This document shows positions 40,105-49,415 of a DNA stretch of 64,000 nt, one piece after another; the stretch's first letter is position 1; every line of letters begins with the position of its first letter. The notes below the pieces were generated by a model. The model ran no database searches, was not told where the DNA came from, and saw only the letters and a list, made by a program, of their open reading frames with translations. The stretch spans positions 1 through 64,000 of the forward strand of contig JAQMWT010000021.1 of NCBI GenBank assembly GCA_029834535.1, written 5' to 3'. This DNA is from Chrysophaeum taylorii. Taxonomy: Eukaryota; Sar; Pelagophyceae; Pelagomonadales; Pelagomonadaceae. The position numbers were made by a program, and so were the translations under genes.

Positions 40105-42293
40105 ATGAACAAGGACCAGAGCTTTTTTTTGTGTCTGGCCTTGCTCTTCGCGGGCGTCGTCGTGTTGTGCGTCGAAGGGGTCGTCCCGGAGCGTAGGAGG
40201 CCCACCAGGACGGACCTCTCACCAGATCGGGATCTCATCACCATCGAGAACGTCGCCATCGTCCTCGTTGCATGGGGTCCGTTGCGGCCGGGCCAGAGCT
40301 CGAGCTCGCTCGCATCGCGAACCGTGAGCGCGATCCGACGGCTCGGGAAGTGGAGCGGTAGAATTGTTCTCATCACCGACGACGACGACGACGAAGGCCT
40401 TCTGTGCGCCCCCGAAGACGTCGAGGTAATGGCCTTCGACGCTAGCTGCGCGTCGAACCAGGCTCTCGCGCGGAAGGAAGCGAAAACCCAGGCGCTGGGC
40501 CTCCTCGGTACTTCGTACGCGCTCGTCATGAATGTCGACGTCCGAGTCTCCGGGCCGCTCGCGCCAATAATCAACGAGGCAGCGGACCTGCTCGACGACG
40601 AGGACGAAACGCTCGAAGACGGGTTTAAGGAGGACGGCAGCGCGGCGATGCTGCTCTCGACGGATCGGCCGTGCTTGGAACGATGGGGTCACGATATCAG
40701 GAGATTCGACGACGCTGTGGAGCAACGCGTTCCGCGAAAAGGTTGTTATAAGGCGGTTGGATTTTCCGACGCTCGTCGGCTCGTCGTCGATCCCTCGGAG
40801 GAGGAGGAGGAGGAGGCTCCGCCGCGGTGCGCGTTGTCGAAAAGCAACAACGCCATGATGATGATGATGATGCTGAACGTGTCGTGCCCGCCTCGGCGGA
40901 AGGTCACCAGCGTCAGGCGCGGAAAACAAGAGCCGTTCGTCTTCGACGCCGTTCGCGGCTCGGAGGCGTGCGACGCGCTCGGACGGCGCGGCGCGTGCGA
41001 CTGGATGCGCGACGCGGGCGAGGTGGACGTCGATTGCACCTTCACTCCGAGACCGGGCCTCTTTGCTACCCCCGAGACCCAACAGCACCACGACGGCCCA
41101 GCTTTGTTGTTGACGCTCGACGGCGGCGCTAGAGAGGTGATCGCGACGCCCAAGCGGTTGCCGCGGCTCGAGAGGCCACTCCTCTGCATGCACCACAACC
41201 CGCGAATCCTCGCGAAGACGACAGCCCGGTGGAAATCGCCGGCGGTGTTGTCGGTCGCGAGCAGCTTCGAGTACCTATTCCGGCTGTGGCCGTTCTTGGT
41301 TCACAAGGTGTTGTGGGCGCGATCGGTCGACGTTCCGTTAATGATTTGGATCGGCGACTTTCCCCAGGCTCTGAAAATGAGCTCGACCGAGATGTGCCAC
41401 CGGTACCTCGAGGCGACGACGACTGGCGCGAAAAAAAAGAAGGGCGCGTGGAGCCTCGACCCGCGCTACAATTCGTTCTACTCGTCGAATTCCGGCGCCG
41501 AGATGAACTCGAATCACCACGGTGAGCACAGTCGCGTAATGAGAGAAATTTGATTACCGCAGCAAAGATAATGGCCGCCTACGCCCTCCTCGAGAACCCG
41601 CGGATCACTGGCGTCTACTACGCCGACTTGGACACCACCGTCAACCTCGACGAGTTTGGCAGCAACGTGTCGGCGACCTTTCTTAGGCCGCACGCCGACA
41701 AAAACGTCGACGTCGTTTTCACCGTCGGCCAGCAGGGCGTTCCCACCTTTTGGCGCGTCCGCTCGAGCAGCTTTTACCTGCGCGACTCGATATTCTCTCG
41801 CGCCTTGCTCGCGGGCTGGCTTCACTGGCGCTGCGGCTTCAAGGACCAGCACGCGCTCTGGCACACCATCCTCGTCCTCGCCAATAAAGCCGGCTGCCTC
41901 GACTATGTCGACGAACTGTTCTCGCCGGATTTTCACTATAGGTCCGTGTTGATGGGCACGCTCGCCTCCTTTCGCCGGCAAGCAAACGGCAAGTTCGAGG
42001 CCCTCGCCGTCGACCGCAACTCGACCTGGCGACAGGACGCGTGTCCTACTTTTCCCTTCGAACCCGGCTGCGCTAAGTACGACATATCCGCCACCTTTCG
42101 ACATCACACCGTCCCTGCGCGGAGCTCGCTCGAGATGGGCTACATCGACGACGACGGCTCCAAGGCCTCGCTCCTCATTCAGGACGCCTGGGCCGGCCAA
42201 GAGCTCAAGACAACGCGGAACCGCCATCGCCTCCCGCTCGTCATGACCCATCTCGGCATCGACAAAGTCAATCAGACCGCTTTTTTGTATTGA
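40105..42293 (+). CDS. Two-domain glycosyltransferase-like fusion protein, two exons
   Basis: Exons 40105-41521 and 41563-42293, with a 41-nt intron (GTGAGC...CGCAG), give 715 residues. After a signal anchor (7-25), residues 45-200 are related to the GT-A domain of the neighbour at 38930-39970. Here the DVD motif is NVD (143-145 region), so metal binding may be lost. Residues of about 290-715 are related to the protein at 42347-43759, with the shared SFEYLFR(L/V)WP, NSNH, DLD metal site (YYADLDTTV) and CGFKDQHALWH blocks. The splice restores the NSNHHAKIMAAYALLENP homology. It is probably a Golgi enzyme making a cell-surface glycan. Its substrate is unknown. Confidence 0.82.
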
Positions 42294-42346
42294 GAACTAC
42301 TACTACCACCGTTGTGGCGAAATAATAAAGCACCCCGCCCGCCCGT

Positions 42347-43759
42347 ATGGGCGGCACCAACAACAACAACAACAAGGCGATGATGGCTGTGGGCGGCTTG
42401 GGAGTTTTGTTGTTGCTGTATGCAGTTGGTTTTCCCGCCGCCGCCGCCGCCGCCGTGAGCGGCCGACTGCGGGAAGTTATTGCCCAAGGCGAGTTAGAGA
42501 CCGAGGGAGCGAAGAAGTTCGTGTACGCCGATCACATGAGCCAGGAGTGGTGCGAATGGCGTCTCGGCGGGCACCACGGGCACCTGTGCGAATGGATGCG
42601 GCACGCCGAGAGCGTGGACGTCGGGTGTCAGTTCACGATTCGCTCGGGGTTGTGGAGCGAACCCGGGGAGCAATCGCACTCCGGACCGGGCGCGAAATTT
42701 ACGTTCCCCGGGCGCCGCGGCGAAATCGTGGTGACGCCCAAGTCGCGAGCAATCACGAAGAGGCCAATGCTCTGCCTGAGCGATGAAGCGAAAGGGAGGC
42801 CCGTAGTGCTCATGGTTGCGAATAGTTTCGAGTACTTGTTTCGCGTGTGGCCGTACTTTGCTCACAAGTACGTTTGGGCGACGACGGCGGCGAAACTGCC
42901 CGTGGCGTTATGGGTCGGGGGTCTCGCCGAGCACCTCCGGCACTCGGTCGGGGGTGACTGCCACAACTACACCAAGTTGTTCAACAAGGGGCAGAAGGTG
43001 TACCACCGGGCCGGCCACGACTCGTACTATTCGCAACTCGGGGAGAAGGAGATCAACTCCAATCATTTCTGCAAGGTACTGGCGTTGTACGCGCTCATCG
43101 AGCAACCGGGGGTCCAAGGGATGTTGTACACCGACATCGATTCGGTCATTTCGCAAAAGTTTTACGACCGCGTCGACCTGACGAGCGAGGTTTTCAGCCG
43201 GCCGCACGCGACGGGCAGATACGACGTGCTTTTTGGCGAGAAAGGACCGACCTTTTTCCGTGTGAGGTCCAACCACTTTTATATGAGGGATTCGATTTTG
43301 ACGAGGGTTTTGTTGGCGGCCTGGATGAAGTTCCGGTGCGGCTTCAAGGACCAGCACGCTCTCTGGCACGTCATCCTCTGCCTCGCGAAGCGCGCGGGCT
43401 GCGTGCCCTATGCCAACGAGATGTTCTCCCGGAATTTCACGTACAACACAGCCATCTACTGGGGCAAGGACGAGTGGAAACATCATTTCCCCGTCATCTC
43501 CCGGGAGTGCCAGGACCTCCCCGCCTCGTGCCCCAACTTCCGCTTCAACAGCTGCGACGGCTTCAAGGACGTGTTCCATCACGCCTCCATACCCTCCGGC
43601 CGCCTGACCACCCTCGAGTACCTCGACCATCGGGGCAAGCCGGCGACCCTCGAGGTTCAGAACGAGTGGGCCCTCGAGGATGACCTCTTGGCAGTCCCCA
43701 AGATGATGACCAACCTCCACCTCGACCACCTCCCGCAACACGAGTTTCTTGTAGTCTAG
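42347..43759 (+). CDS. Glycosyltransferase-like protein, paralogue of the fusion's C-terminal domain
   Basis: 470 residues in one exon, 53 bp downstream of the fusion gene on the same strand. It has a signal anchor (MMAVGGLGVLLLLYAVGF), a Cys/Trp-rich segment (EWCEWRLGGHHGHLCEW), the SFEYLFRVWPYFAHK block, a DID metal motif (LYTDIDSVI, about 266), RVRSNHFYMRDSILTRVLLAAW and CGFKDQHALWH. These match the second half of the fusion protein in order along most of the length, so the pair arose by tandem duplication. It is a Golgi/ER lumen enzyme by topology. I cannot place it in a CAZy family with confidence. Confidence 0.78.
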   Translation: MGGTNNNNNKAMMAVGGLGVLLLLYAVGFPAAAAAAVSGRLREVIAQGELETEGAKKFVYADHMSQEWCEWRLGGHHGHLCEWMRHAESVDVGCQFTIRSGLWSEPGEQSHSGPGAKFTFPGRRGEIVVTPKSRAITKRPMLCLSDEAKGRPVVLMVANSFEYLFRVWPYFAHKYVWATTAAKLPVALWVGGLAEHLRHSVGGDCHNYTKLFNKGQKVYHRAGHDSYYSQLGEKEINSNHFCKVLALYALIEQPGVQGMLYTDIDSVISQKFYDRVDLTSEVFSRPHATGRYDVLFGEKGPTFFRVRSNHFYMRDSILTRVLLAAWMKFRCGFKDQHALWHVILCLAKRAGCVPYANEMFSRNFTYNTAIYWGKDEWKHHFPVISRECQDLPASCPNFRFNSCDGFKDVFHHASIPSGRLTTLEYLDHRGKPATLEVQNEWALEDDLLAVPKMMTNLHLDHLPQHEFLVV

Positions 43760-43908
43760 GAGCAGCAGCTCGACTATGTATTATTATTATTACTAGCGAA
43801 GGCAGGCAGGCAGGATTTCATAATGCGACGACGCCTTCCTCCCTATATATACGGGAGGAGAATTCACGTCTTTCAGCCAGCAAGTAGCAGTACCAATACC
43901 TATACTCA

Positions 43909-45021
43909 TCAGTCGTCGTCGGTGTCGGGGTCTTCGTCGTCGTAGTACTCGGCGTAGCCGTAGGGGAGTTCGAAGGCGCGGCGCACCGGTCGCGGTTTGT
44001 GGCGTTTGGGGTTTGCGAGGAATTGGTCGAGGTCGAAGACGAAGGGCCTCGAGGTGCCGAGGTTGACCGTGACCCCGAGGCGGGCCGAGTCCATGCCGAT
44101 CACCGGGCACAAATCGTCAAGGAAATCTGAGCGGATTGAAAAGGCATGTCTATTATCGACGACGTCGCCGTTGAGCGTGTAAAAGACGAGGGCTTCGCGG
44201 CTGAATTTGTCGTAGGAGAAAATGCCGCAGCCGATCGTGTCCCCCGCCACAAAGGAGGGCCCGTAGGGCGCCCCCATGCCGCGGCCGTGGAAGCGGAGGC
44301 CGTCGTCGGCGTGGACCCCCCAGCTCGCGTGATCCCAGCCGGGTTGCTTGCCCCGAAGAGAAAAGTTCGAGGTGCAGACGCCGACGGCGACGCAGGGGCG
44401 ATAGGCGTTGATCCGCGAGTTGGCGCTCCGGCGCTGGGAGTCGAGGGGGCGCGACCGCGGGGTCGTCCGCAGACTAACTTCGAAGTAGGCCCCGGGTTGC
44501 GCGCGCCAGACTGCCGCGCCGTTCCGGTCCACCCCCGGGACGGCGACTCTGCCCTTCCCGAAACACCCAAACGGCTTGTTGCCCGCGACGCACCGATTCG
44601 ACCGTTTTACGAGGCGCTCGTCGAACTCGAGGTCCCAGACGCCGTCCCCGACGCGGTGGCACGCGATGTCGTCGTGCGCACCCCGCGGAGAGAACGCGAA
44701 AGGCCACGAAGAGACTGCCCGCGCGCGCTTCAACGTCGACGGTACCACGCTCCGGCCTGCGGGATCGTGCGGGACCAGCACCAAGCCGCGCGCGCGGGAA
44801 AAGACGCTCCGCGCCAGCTCGCTCCACACCGACGGCTCGGAGGCGCACTGCGCGAACACGCGCGCGATGCACCCCACCGCCTTCACCTCGGGGATCTCCA
44901 AGAAAAAGAATACGACCACGATCATGTTCTCCGGCAACATCGCCAGCCCCTCGTTCTCCTGCGCCGGAGCCCGACGCTCCTCGCGCCGCGAACGCCACTT
45001 TTTTACAAAAGACTCAAACAT
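43909..45021 (-). CDS. F-box-like and SPRY-domain protein, 370 aa
   Basis: An F-box-like helix set near the N-terminus (LPENMIVVVFFFLEIPEVKAVGCIARVFAQCASEPSVW) is followed at about 110-330 by a B30.2/SPRY domain: HRVGDGVWDLEF, VAVGVCTSNF, HASWGVHADDGLRFHG, FVAGDTIGCGIFSYD and ALVFYTLNG are its usual strands. The tail is acidic (DDEDPDTDDD). F-box/SPRY proteins recruit substrates to SCF ubiquitin ligases. The F-box is the weaker call. I start at the first ATG (MFESFVKK); the frame is open 17 codons upstream to a TTG. Its 3' end faces that of the glycosyltransferase gene, 149 bp apart. Confidence 0.8.
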   Translation of the reverse strand: MFESFVKKWRSRREERRAPAQENEGLAMLPENMIVVVFFFLEIPEVKAVGCIARVFAQCASEPSVWSELARSVFSRARGLVLVPHDPAGRSVVPSTLKRARAVSSWPFAFSPRGAHDDIACHRVGDGVWDLEFDERLVKRSNRCVAGNKPFGCFGKGRVAVPGVDRNGAAVWRAQPGAYFEVSLRTTPRSRPLDSQRRSANSRINAYRPCVAVGVCTSNFSLRGKQPGWDHASWGVHADDGLRFHGRGMGAPYGPSFVAGDTIGCGIFSYDKFSREALVFYTLNGDVVDNRHAFSIRSDFLDDLCPVIGMDSARLGVTVNLGTSRPFVFDLDQFLANPKRHKPRPVRRAFELPYGYAEYYDDEDPDTDDD

Positions 45022-45126
45022 TGCTTGACAGGTTGCTGTCAAGCGTTGCAGTTGACTTGAGACAGCCTTCAAGGGGGTTATTATTATTATGCAAGCCGTG
45101 TTCGAAGCGCATTCGATAATAATAAT

Positions 45127-46159
45127 AACAAGTGCAGGCCAGTAAGTTCGCCAGTAAGTTCACCTGGTCCCAATCTCTAACCCCAGTAAGTTCACCTGGT
45201 CCCAGTAAGTTCACCTAGTCCCAATCTCTAACCCCAGTAAGTTCGACGTAAGCCCACTCGTGCTCACATCCACTCACCCCACTCTCCTTCGAGCTCGTCG
45301 CTCTCACCTCCGCCAATCCAAGCTGCTTTGATCCGTACACGCCGCTAGCCTTTGCGTTCACTCTAAAAACCCCAGTATGTTCACCTGGTCCCAGTTAGTT
45401 CACCTGGTCACTCAGTTCACCTAGTCCCAATCTCAAACCCCAGTAAGTTCACGTGGCCCCAGTAAGTTCACTTATAGTGCGCGTGTAGACGCCGGGAGGG
45501 GGCTTATCGGTATAGCGCAGCACGTGTGGGGTAGGGTGGAGTCGTCGACCCAGATGAGTATATCCTCGGGGATGCCGATCGACAGAGAGCCACGTAGAGC
45601 TGGACGTGGCAGAAGACGGGCTTGGGAAAGAGGACGCCGACCTCGCGGGGCGTTTGGCTCTTGTTGATCGTTTGGCGTAGGCGGGCCTTAAGCGATACAG
45701 GTTGGAGGAGCCTCGGTGACAACGACAATGTATCTGGTACCGTTGCAGTGGCCGTGCAACGGGTCGAGGTTGCGAAGAATTTAAGCTCGCGATCGAAGTC
45801 AGCATGCCGTTGGTTGTCAGGGAGTTGAAAACTCGACTGTAAAGAGCGAGGCGTCGGCTTCCGACCCAACCTAGTCGGCCGAAAAGAACTCCGACGCCTC
45901 GTCTTCGGGAAAAAAAGGCCGCGGTCATGCGCGCGTTGTTAGCATCGACAACATCGTTTCGACGGGGCGTGAGAATGGCGCGCTGAAAGAGCCGCCGCGG
46001 CTCGTGGAAATAGTCTGCGAGGTCGCTGTAGACGGCTTGGAGGATCACTGTCTGGCTCTCGCGCCTACCTGATCCTTACTCTCGCGCCTACCTGATCCTT
46101 ACCCTAAATCGAGGGACAAACAAACAGACAGACAAACATCTGTCGATTAGTAGTTAGGA
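45127..46159 (-). mobile_element. Helitron-type relic, copy 2, with 3' direct-repeat cluster
   Basis: Reading the minus strand from right to left it starts TCCTAACTACTAATCG (a TC start preceded by A, as Helitrons have), then a C-terminal Pif1-helicase fragment: LQAVYSDLADYF, RAILTPRRNDVVDANNARM, INKSQTPREVGVLFPKP and CHVQLYVALCRS. A cluster of short direct repeats follows, ending GGCCTGCACTTGTT. The same order and both ends are shared by the inverted copy at 60827-61768, which defines the element at about 0.9-1.0 kb. The frames are interrupted and the Rep domain and most of the helicase are missing, so it could move only with help from an autonomous relative. The end is CTTG rather than the textbook CTRR. 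Confidence 0.78.
45136..45475. repeat. Iterated AGTAAGTTCACCTGGTC motif cluster
   Basis: The motif AGTAAGTTCACCTGGTC, often followed by CCAATCTCTAACCCC, recurs about ten times in two groups (45136-45245 and 45370-45475) either side of a unique 120-bp spacer. The same motif in the other orientation recurs several times at 61625-61765 in the sister element. These are subterminal repeats of the Helitron-type element. Confidence 0.85.
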
Positions 46160-46810
46160 TATTCACTGAACCCTTCCCTTCACAACGCAAGTACTACTAC
46201 TAGTGAAGTACTGATTTGAAGTGAACACGTCGACCTACGTGGCAATAGTGAATCCATAGTGAACTGAGCACATTTTTTTTTTTTTTAACGTTCCACCAGT
46301 TCATCATGTGCTCGCCGCCAGTAGACCTGGGGTATGTATGATTCTTAGTTTCATTCGCGGTATGGGGCGAAGGAGGGGGATCGAGTGTTGTGAGGGGTAT
46401 TTCTTGCATTATAGCTGACGTGAACGTACGAGAGGCTGCCGGGTGGTGCCTCTCTTTGCGTCTCTCGTCACTACTTTGAATCAATCAGCACAGGATAAAA
46501 CACGTGCGTTGCTTCTCCGCTAATAATGTGGTCAGGATGATTATCCGCCAGACGTCGCGCCAAGCTGCCCCACACCTTAGACCTAGTTGCCCATTTTATT
46601 GGGAGAGGTGCCCGTCAGCATCCAAGTCTCGGCAACCGGTTCGTTCTCGCGCTCCTCATTCTGTTCCGCCCGCGCCTCTTCCTCGACCTCATCGATATCG
46701 CCCTCCACCTCTACGTGCTTATAGTACGGCGGCTCCACCACTTCGCTCATATGATAGAGAGGGCATAGGTCATAGATTTCAAGCCTCGGTGAATTGAATG
46801 TGAAGTGAAT
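46160..46810. other. Intergenic, no gene recognised
   Basis: Between two transposon relics. It carries a run of about twelve T at 46268-46286 and several AGTGAA-type short motifs. A Pro/Arg-rich frame at 46504-46797 has no domain and is not called. Confidence 0.45.
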
Positions 46811-46861
<51 letters not shown>

Positions 46862-47160
46862 TCAGACCTCTCTTGAGGCATGGGAGCCAGAGCGTGGGAG
46901 CCAGGCCGGACAGGCAGGAGCCGATCCGGAATCACAGAGGAAAATCACGCAGTTGGGGCAGAGGCGAGGGACGAGGACTCGTTGATGACGGACCGCCACT
47001 GCGCGCGGTCTTGTGCGAAGTCGTGCAAAAGCGTCGCAGGCCGCGAACGTGTTGGTCCACGAACACACGACCTGTCCGTCGCGTTCTGCCCAACCGAGCG
47101 AACCCCATCCTAGCGCGAACTTTCCAGGTGCTAACCGGCCAGCCCGGGAGGCGAGCAGGC
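46811..47160 (-). mobile_element. LINE 3' end with long GTTA tail, copy 2
   Basis: On the minus strand one frame ends with the words LLHDFAQDRAQWRSVINE, which resembles the C-terminus of many LINE reverse-transcriptase proteins (a DR..WR motif). Then comes a 3' untranslated region shared with the copy at 24938-25215 and a tail of about twelve GTTA units (46811-46860, written TAAC on the plus strand). The 9-mer AGTGAATAC occurs on both sides (46801-46809 and about 47160-47168) and may be the target duplication, although the same 9-mer also stands before copy 1. Confidence 0.5.
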
Positions 47161-47319
47161 AGTGAATACGATGTTGATATATTCAAAGTTAAGTGAATGT
47201 AAAGTGAATTAGTGAAGTGATCAAGGGATTATTCAGTGATAATGCATATATCCATGGACCATGCTAGGGTCCGAGGATGGATGACGTCATTCACAGTATC
47301 CCCTAACACTCCCCCCAAA

Positions 47320-47844
47320 CCGGGTCGGATAAGAAAACGAGACTAGCCCGCGCCGCAACGATAGGGTCGGATAAGAAAGTTCGTACGAGCCGTTAACTAT
47401 GTTTCAGTTTGTACTAAGAAATACTCAACGGATCGCTGAGCTATGTTCATTTGTACTCAAGCAGTATGTGCCGCCACGCCGCGAGATCGTCGCGATGGAA
47501 CTAGTCCCCATAGTGAAGTCGGCATCCTTTCGCCCCCTCACGCAAAAAAAGGGAAAAGCCCAAGCGTTGTAGGACCCGTCGTTGCGGCGCGGGCTAGTCT
47601 CGTTTTCTTATCCGACCCTAGCAACGACGGGTCCTACAACGCGTGGGTTTTTCCCTTTTTTTGCGTGAGGGGACGAAAGGATGCCGACTTCACTATGGGG
47701 ACTAGTTCCATCGCGACGATCTCGCGGCGTGGCGGCACATACTGCTTGAGTACAAATGAACATAGCTCAGCGATCCGTTGAGTATGTCTTAGTACAAACT
47801 GAAACATAGTTAACGGCTCGTACGAACTTTCTTATCCGACCCTA
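47320..47844 (+). mobile_element. MITE copy 2, split by insertion of MITE copy 3
   Basis: Outer copy of the TAGGGTCGG family in plus orientation. Its left 42 bp (to 47361) and right part (47621-47844) are separated by another copy. Removing the inner copy and one 7-bp duplication leaves 259 bp, exactly the length of the copy at 20988-21246. Its own left terminus reads CCGGGTCGG rather than TAGGGTCGG, and no target duplication is visible around it, so it is probably the older insertion. Confidence 0.9.
47362..47620 (-). mobile_element. MITE copy 3, inserted inverted into copy 2
   Basis: 259 bp with perfect TAGGGTCGGATAAGAAA terminal inverted repeats, in minus orientation. It is flanked by a perfect 7-bp duplication GCAACGA (47355-47361 and 47621-47627) derived from the outer element. 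This fixes the ends of the family and its target-duplication length. Very few differences from the other two copies suggest recent movement. Confidence 0.95.
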
Positions 47845-48249
47845 ACCATGCCTCCGAAGAATTTTCTCTGGCCAGCCCAACTCTTTCGTCTACGTTTGGC
47901 AAGTGTGGCCGAAAACAACATGGAGGATGTCCTCGTCGAAGAGGCCCTCCGCGCCCATGTCGACAAACCCCTGCTATTGCCTCGCCGCCAGCTTAAGTCG
48001 CTCGCACCCCAGAATTCATGAGTCCGCCGCCGGCGACGACGAGTGCCTGGCCCAGAGTGAGATTCGCCGGCGTCACCGGCGGTATTTTTGGCGACGGCTC
48101 CGAACCCGATGGTCGTTCTTGGCCCCTCGACCCCTCGCTAGCTCCCAAGTCAATCACCAACAACATACTTTTTAGTAGGCAACCCGGCCTGGTTAGTGGG
48201 GTGTTTCGCGACCTTCCCCGGAGAAAAAAAACTCGGTTATGTATGATGA
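47845..48249. other. Short region between MITE and sulfotransferase gene
   Basis: A 57-codon open frame starts with ATG at 47848, three bases after the MITE end, and stops at 48021, where an ATGA overlaps a second frame. Neither has a recognised motif and neither is called as a gene. The region may hold the 3' end of the sulfotransferase transcript. Confidence 0.35.
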
Positions 48250-49296
48250 TCAGCGGCGGCGGCGGCGGCGGCGGCGCAAGAAGGCCTTCGCCGCCTCCGT
48301 TGAGGGGTGGAGGAGCGGGGAGTTGGGGGGGAGGGGGAAGTGGTACCACTTGCCCGGTATGTTGGCGTCGTAGGCGTAGCCGAGGATGCGCTCGGCGGGG
48401 TGGTCTATGCGGGCCAAAAGCGCGGACCAGTCCGTTGGCGCCCAGGTGCGGTTTGCGGACGAGGGTCGCCTCGAGGCGGAGACGGTGCCGAATTTGGCGT
48501 AGCCCGAGACGTAGGAAAAGCGAGCCAATTCGTGGGCGCAGGGAAAGCCGAGATCGAAGAGTCGGCGGAAGAGAAAGGTCGGCTCAACGACGAGGTCTTC
48601 GTACCTAACCCCGACGACGTTGCGGTGCGACCCCAGAAATCTCAGATATTGGGAGTACTTTTTGTTTCGAAGGTCAAACAGATTGTCGAAGGCGCGGCCC
48701 CGTTCGGAGAAGGGCCTCGACACGAAATTCGCGAGGGATCCCCGCGATATGCGCGTGATTGGCTCCGAGTAGGCCGCGCGCTGCATTTTGGGGGCCCAAG
48801 GGACGGCGCTCCTGAAGACGAGGACCATCGCGTCGCCGGACCGGACGTCGAATGTTTCCGGAACAAAATCGTGTTTCCAGCCGTAGAGGCCGTCGCTGTC
48901 GAGCTTGGGGGTCCAGTGGTGCTGGACGTCGGGGCAGTTATTTTGGATCATCATCCTGACCCAGCCCGTTCCGCAGTGTCGTTCCCCCCGCACCGAGATT
49001 ATGGGACCGAATTTTACCGCGTGGTCCCACTCCCTGCGATGCTGTTCCCAACTTTGGTGGCCGAACTTCTCGGCAAACGTGTTGAGGGCTCTCCTACAGT
49101 CAAGGCCGCGGCGGTACGCGGGGCCGTCCCCGCAATAGCCGCGTCGCGAACACCACGAGACGCACCCGAGCTCGGGGTCGAGGAGTGACCCGCCATCGGC
49201 GAAGCCCCCCGCCTTGCACCGCGCACACATGGTGTCTCGGACGACCTTGGTGGTGGCCTCCTCGCCCCGCGCCAGGCAGAAGAGGAATGCGAACAT
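48250..49296 (-). CDS. Secretory-pathway sulfotransferase-like protein, 348 aa
   Basis: It begins with a signal peptide (MFAFLFCLARGEE) and a Cys-rich segment (six Cys between 24 and 67). The PAPS-binding loop appears as RGERHCGTGW (103-112), the form seen in Golgi-type sulfotransferases (usually GxRxSGT), followed by QNNCP, YGWKHDF and, near residue 230, VGVRYEDLVVEPTFLF, which fits the 3'-phosphate-binding region. It would transfer sulfate from PAPS to a glycan or protein in the secretory pathway. Acceptor unknown. The protein ends in eight Arg in a row. It starts 119 bp from the divergent PAPS reductase gene, whose product competes for the same donor. Confidence 0.75.
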   Translation of the reverse strand: MFAFLFCLARGEEATTKVVRDTMCARCKAGGFADGGSLLDPELGCVSWCSRRGYCGDGPAYRRGLDCRRALNTFAEKFGHQSWEQHRREWDHAVKFGPIISVRGERHCGTGWVRMMIQNNCPDVQHHWTPKLDSDGLYGWKHDFVPETFDVRSGDAMVLVFRSAVPWAPKMQRAAYSEPITRISRGSLANFVSRPFSERGRAFDNLFDLRNKKYSQYLRFLGSHRNVVGVRYEDLVVEPTFLFRRLFDLGFPCAHELARFSYVSGYAKFGTVSASRRPSSANRTWAPTDWSALLARIDHPAERILGYAYDANIPGKWYHFPLPPNSPLLHPSTEAAKAFLRRRRRRRR

Positions 49297-49415
49297 GCAG
49301 GAACCTTACTTACTTACCCCCTCAGTATATGTAGCAGGAAAGATCGGAACCAAAATATTATTCAATATCCCTACGTTGAACTTTCATCGCCGCAACATAA
49401 ACAAAGGAGGGGACG
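49297..49415. promoter_or_regulatory. 119-bp spacer between sulfotransferase and PAPS reductase genes
   Basis: Both genes read outward from this spacer. It is AT-rich compared with the genes and contains TATATG near 49326-49331 and runs of TTAC. A shared bidirectional promoter is inferred from size alone. Confidence 0.45.

Noticed and set aside
43840-43860. CTATATATACGG as a TATA box
   Set aside because: It lies between two convergent stop codons, not upstream of any gene start.
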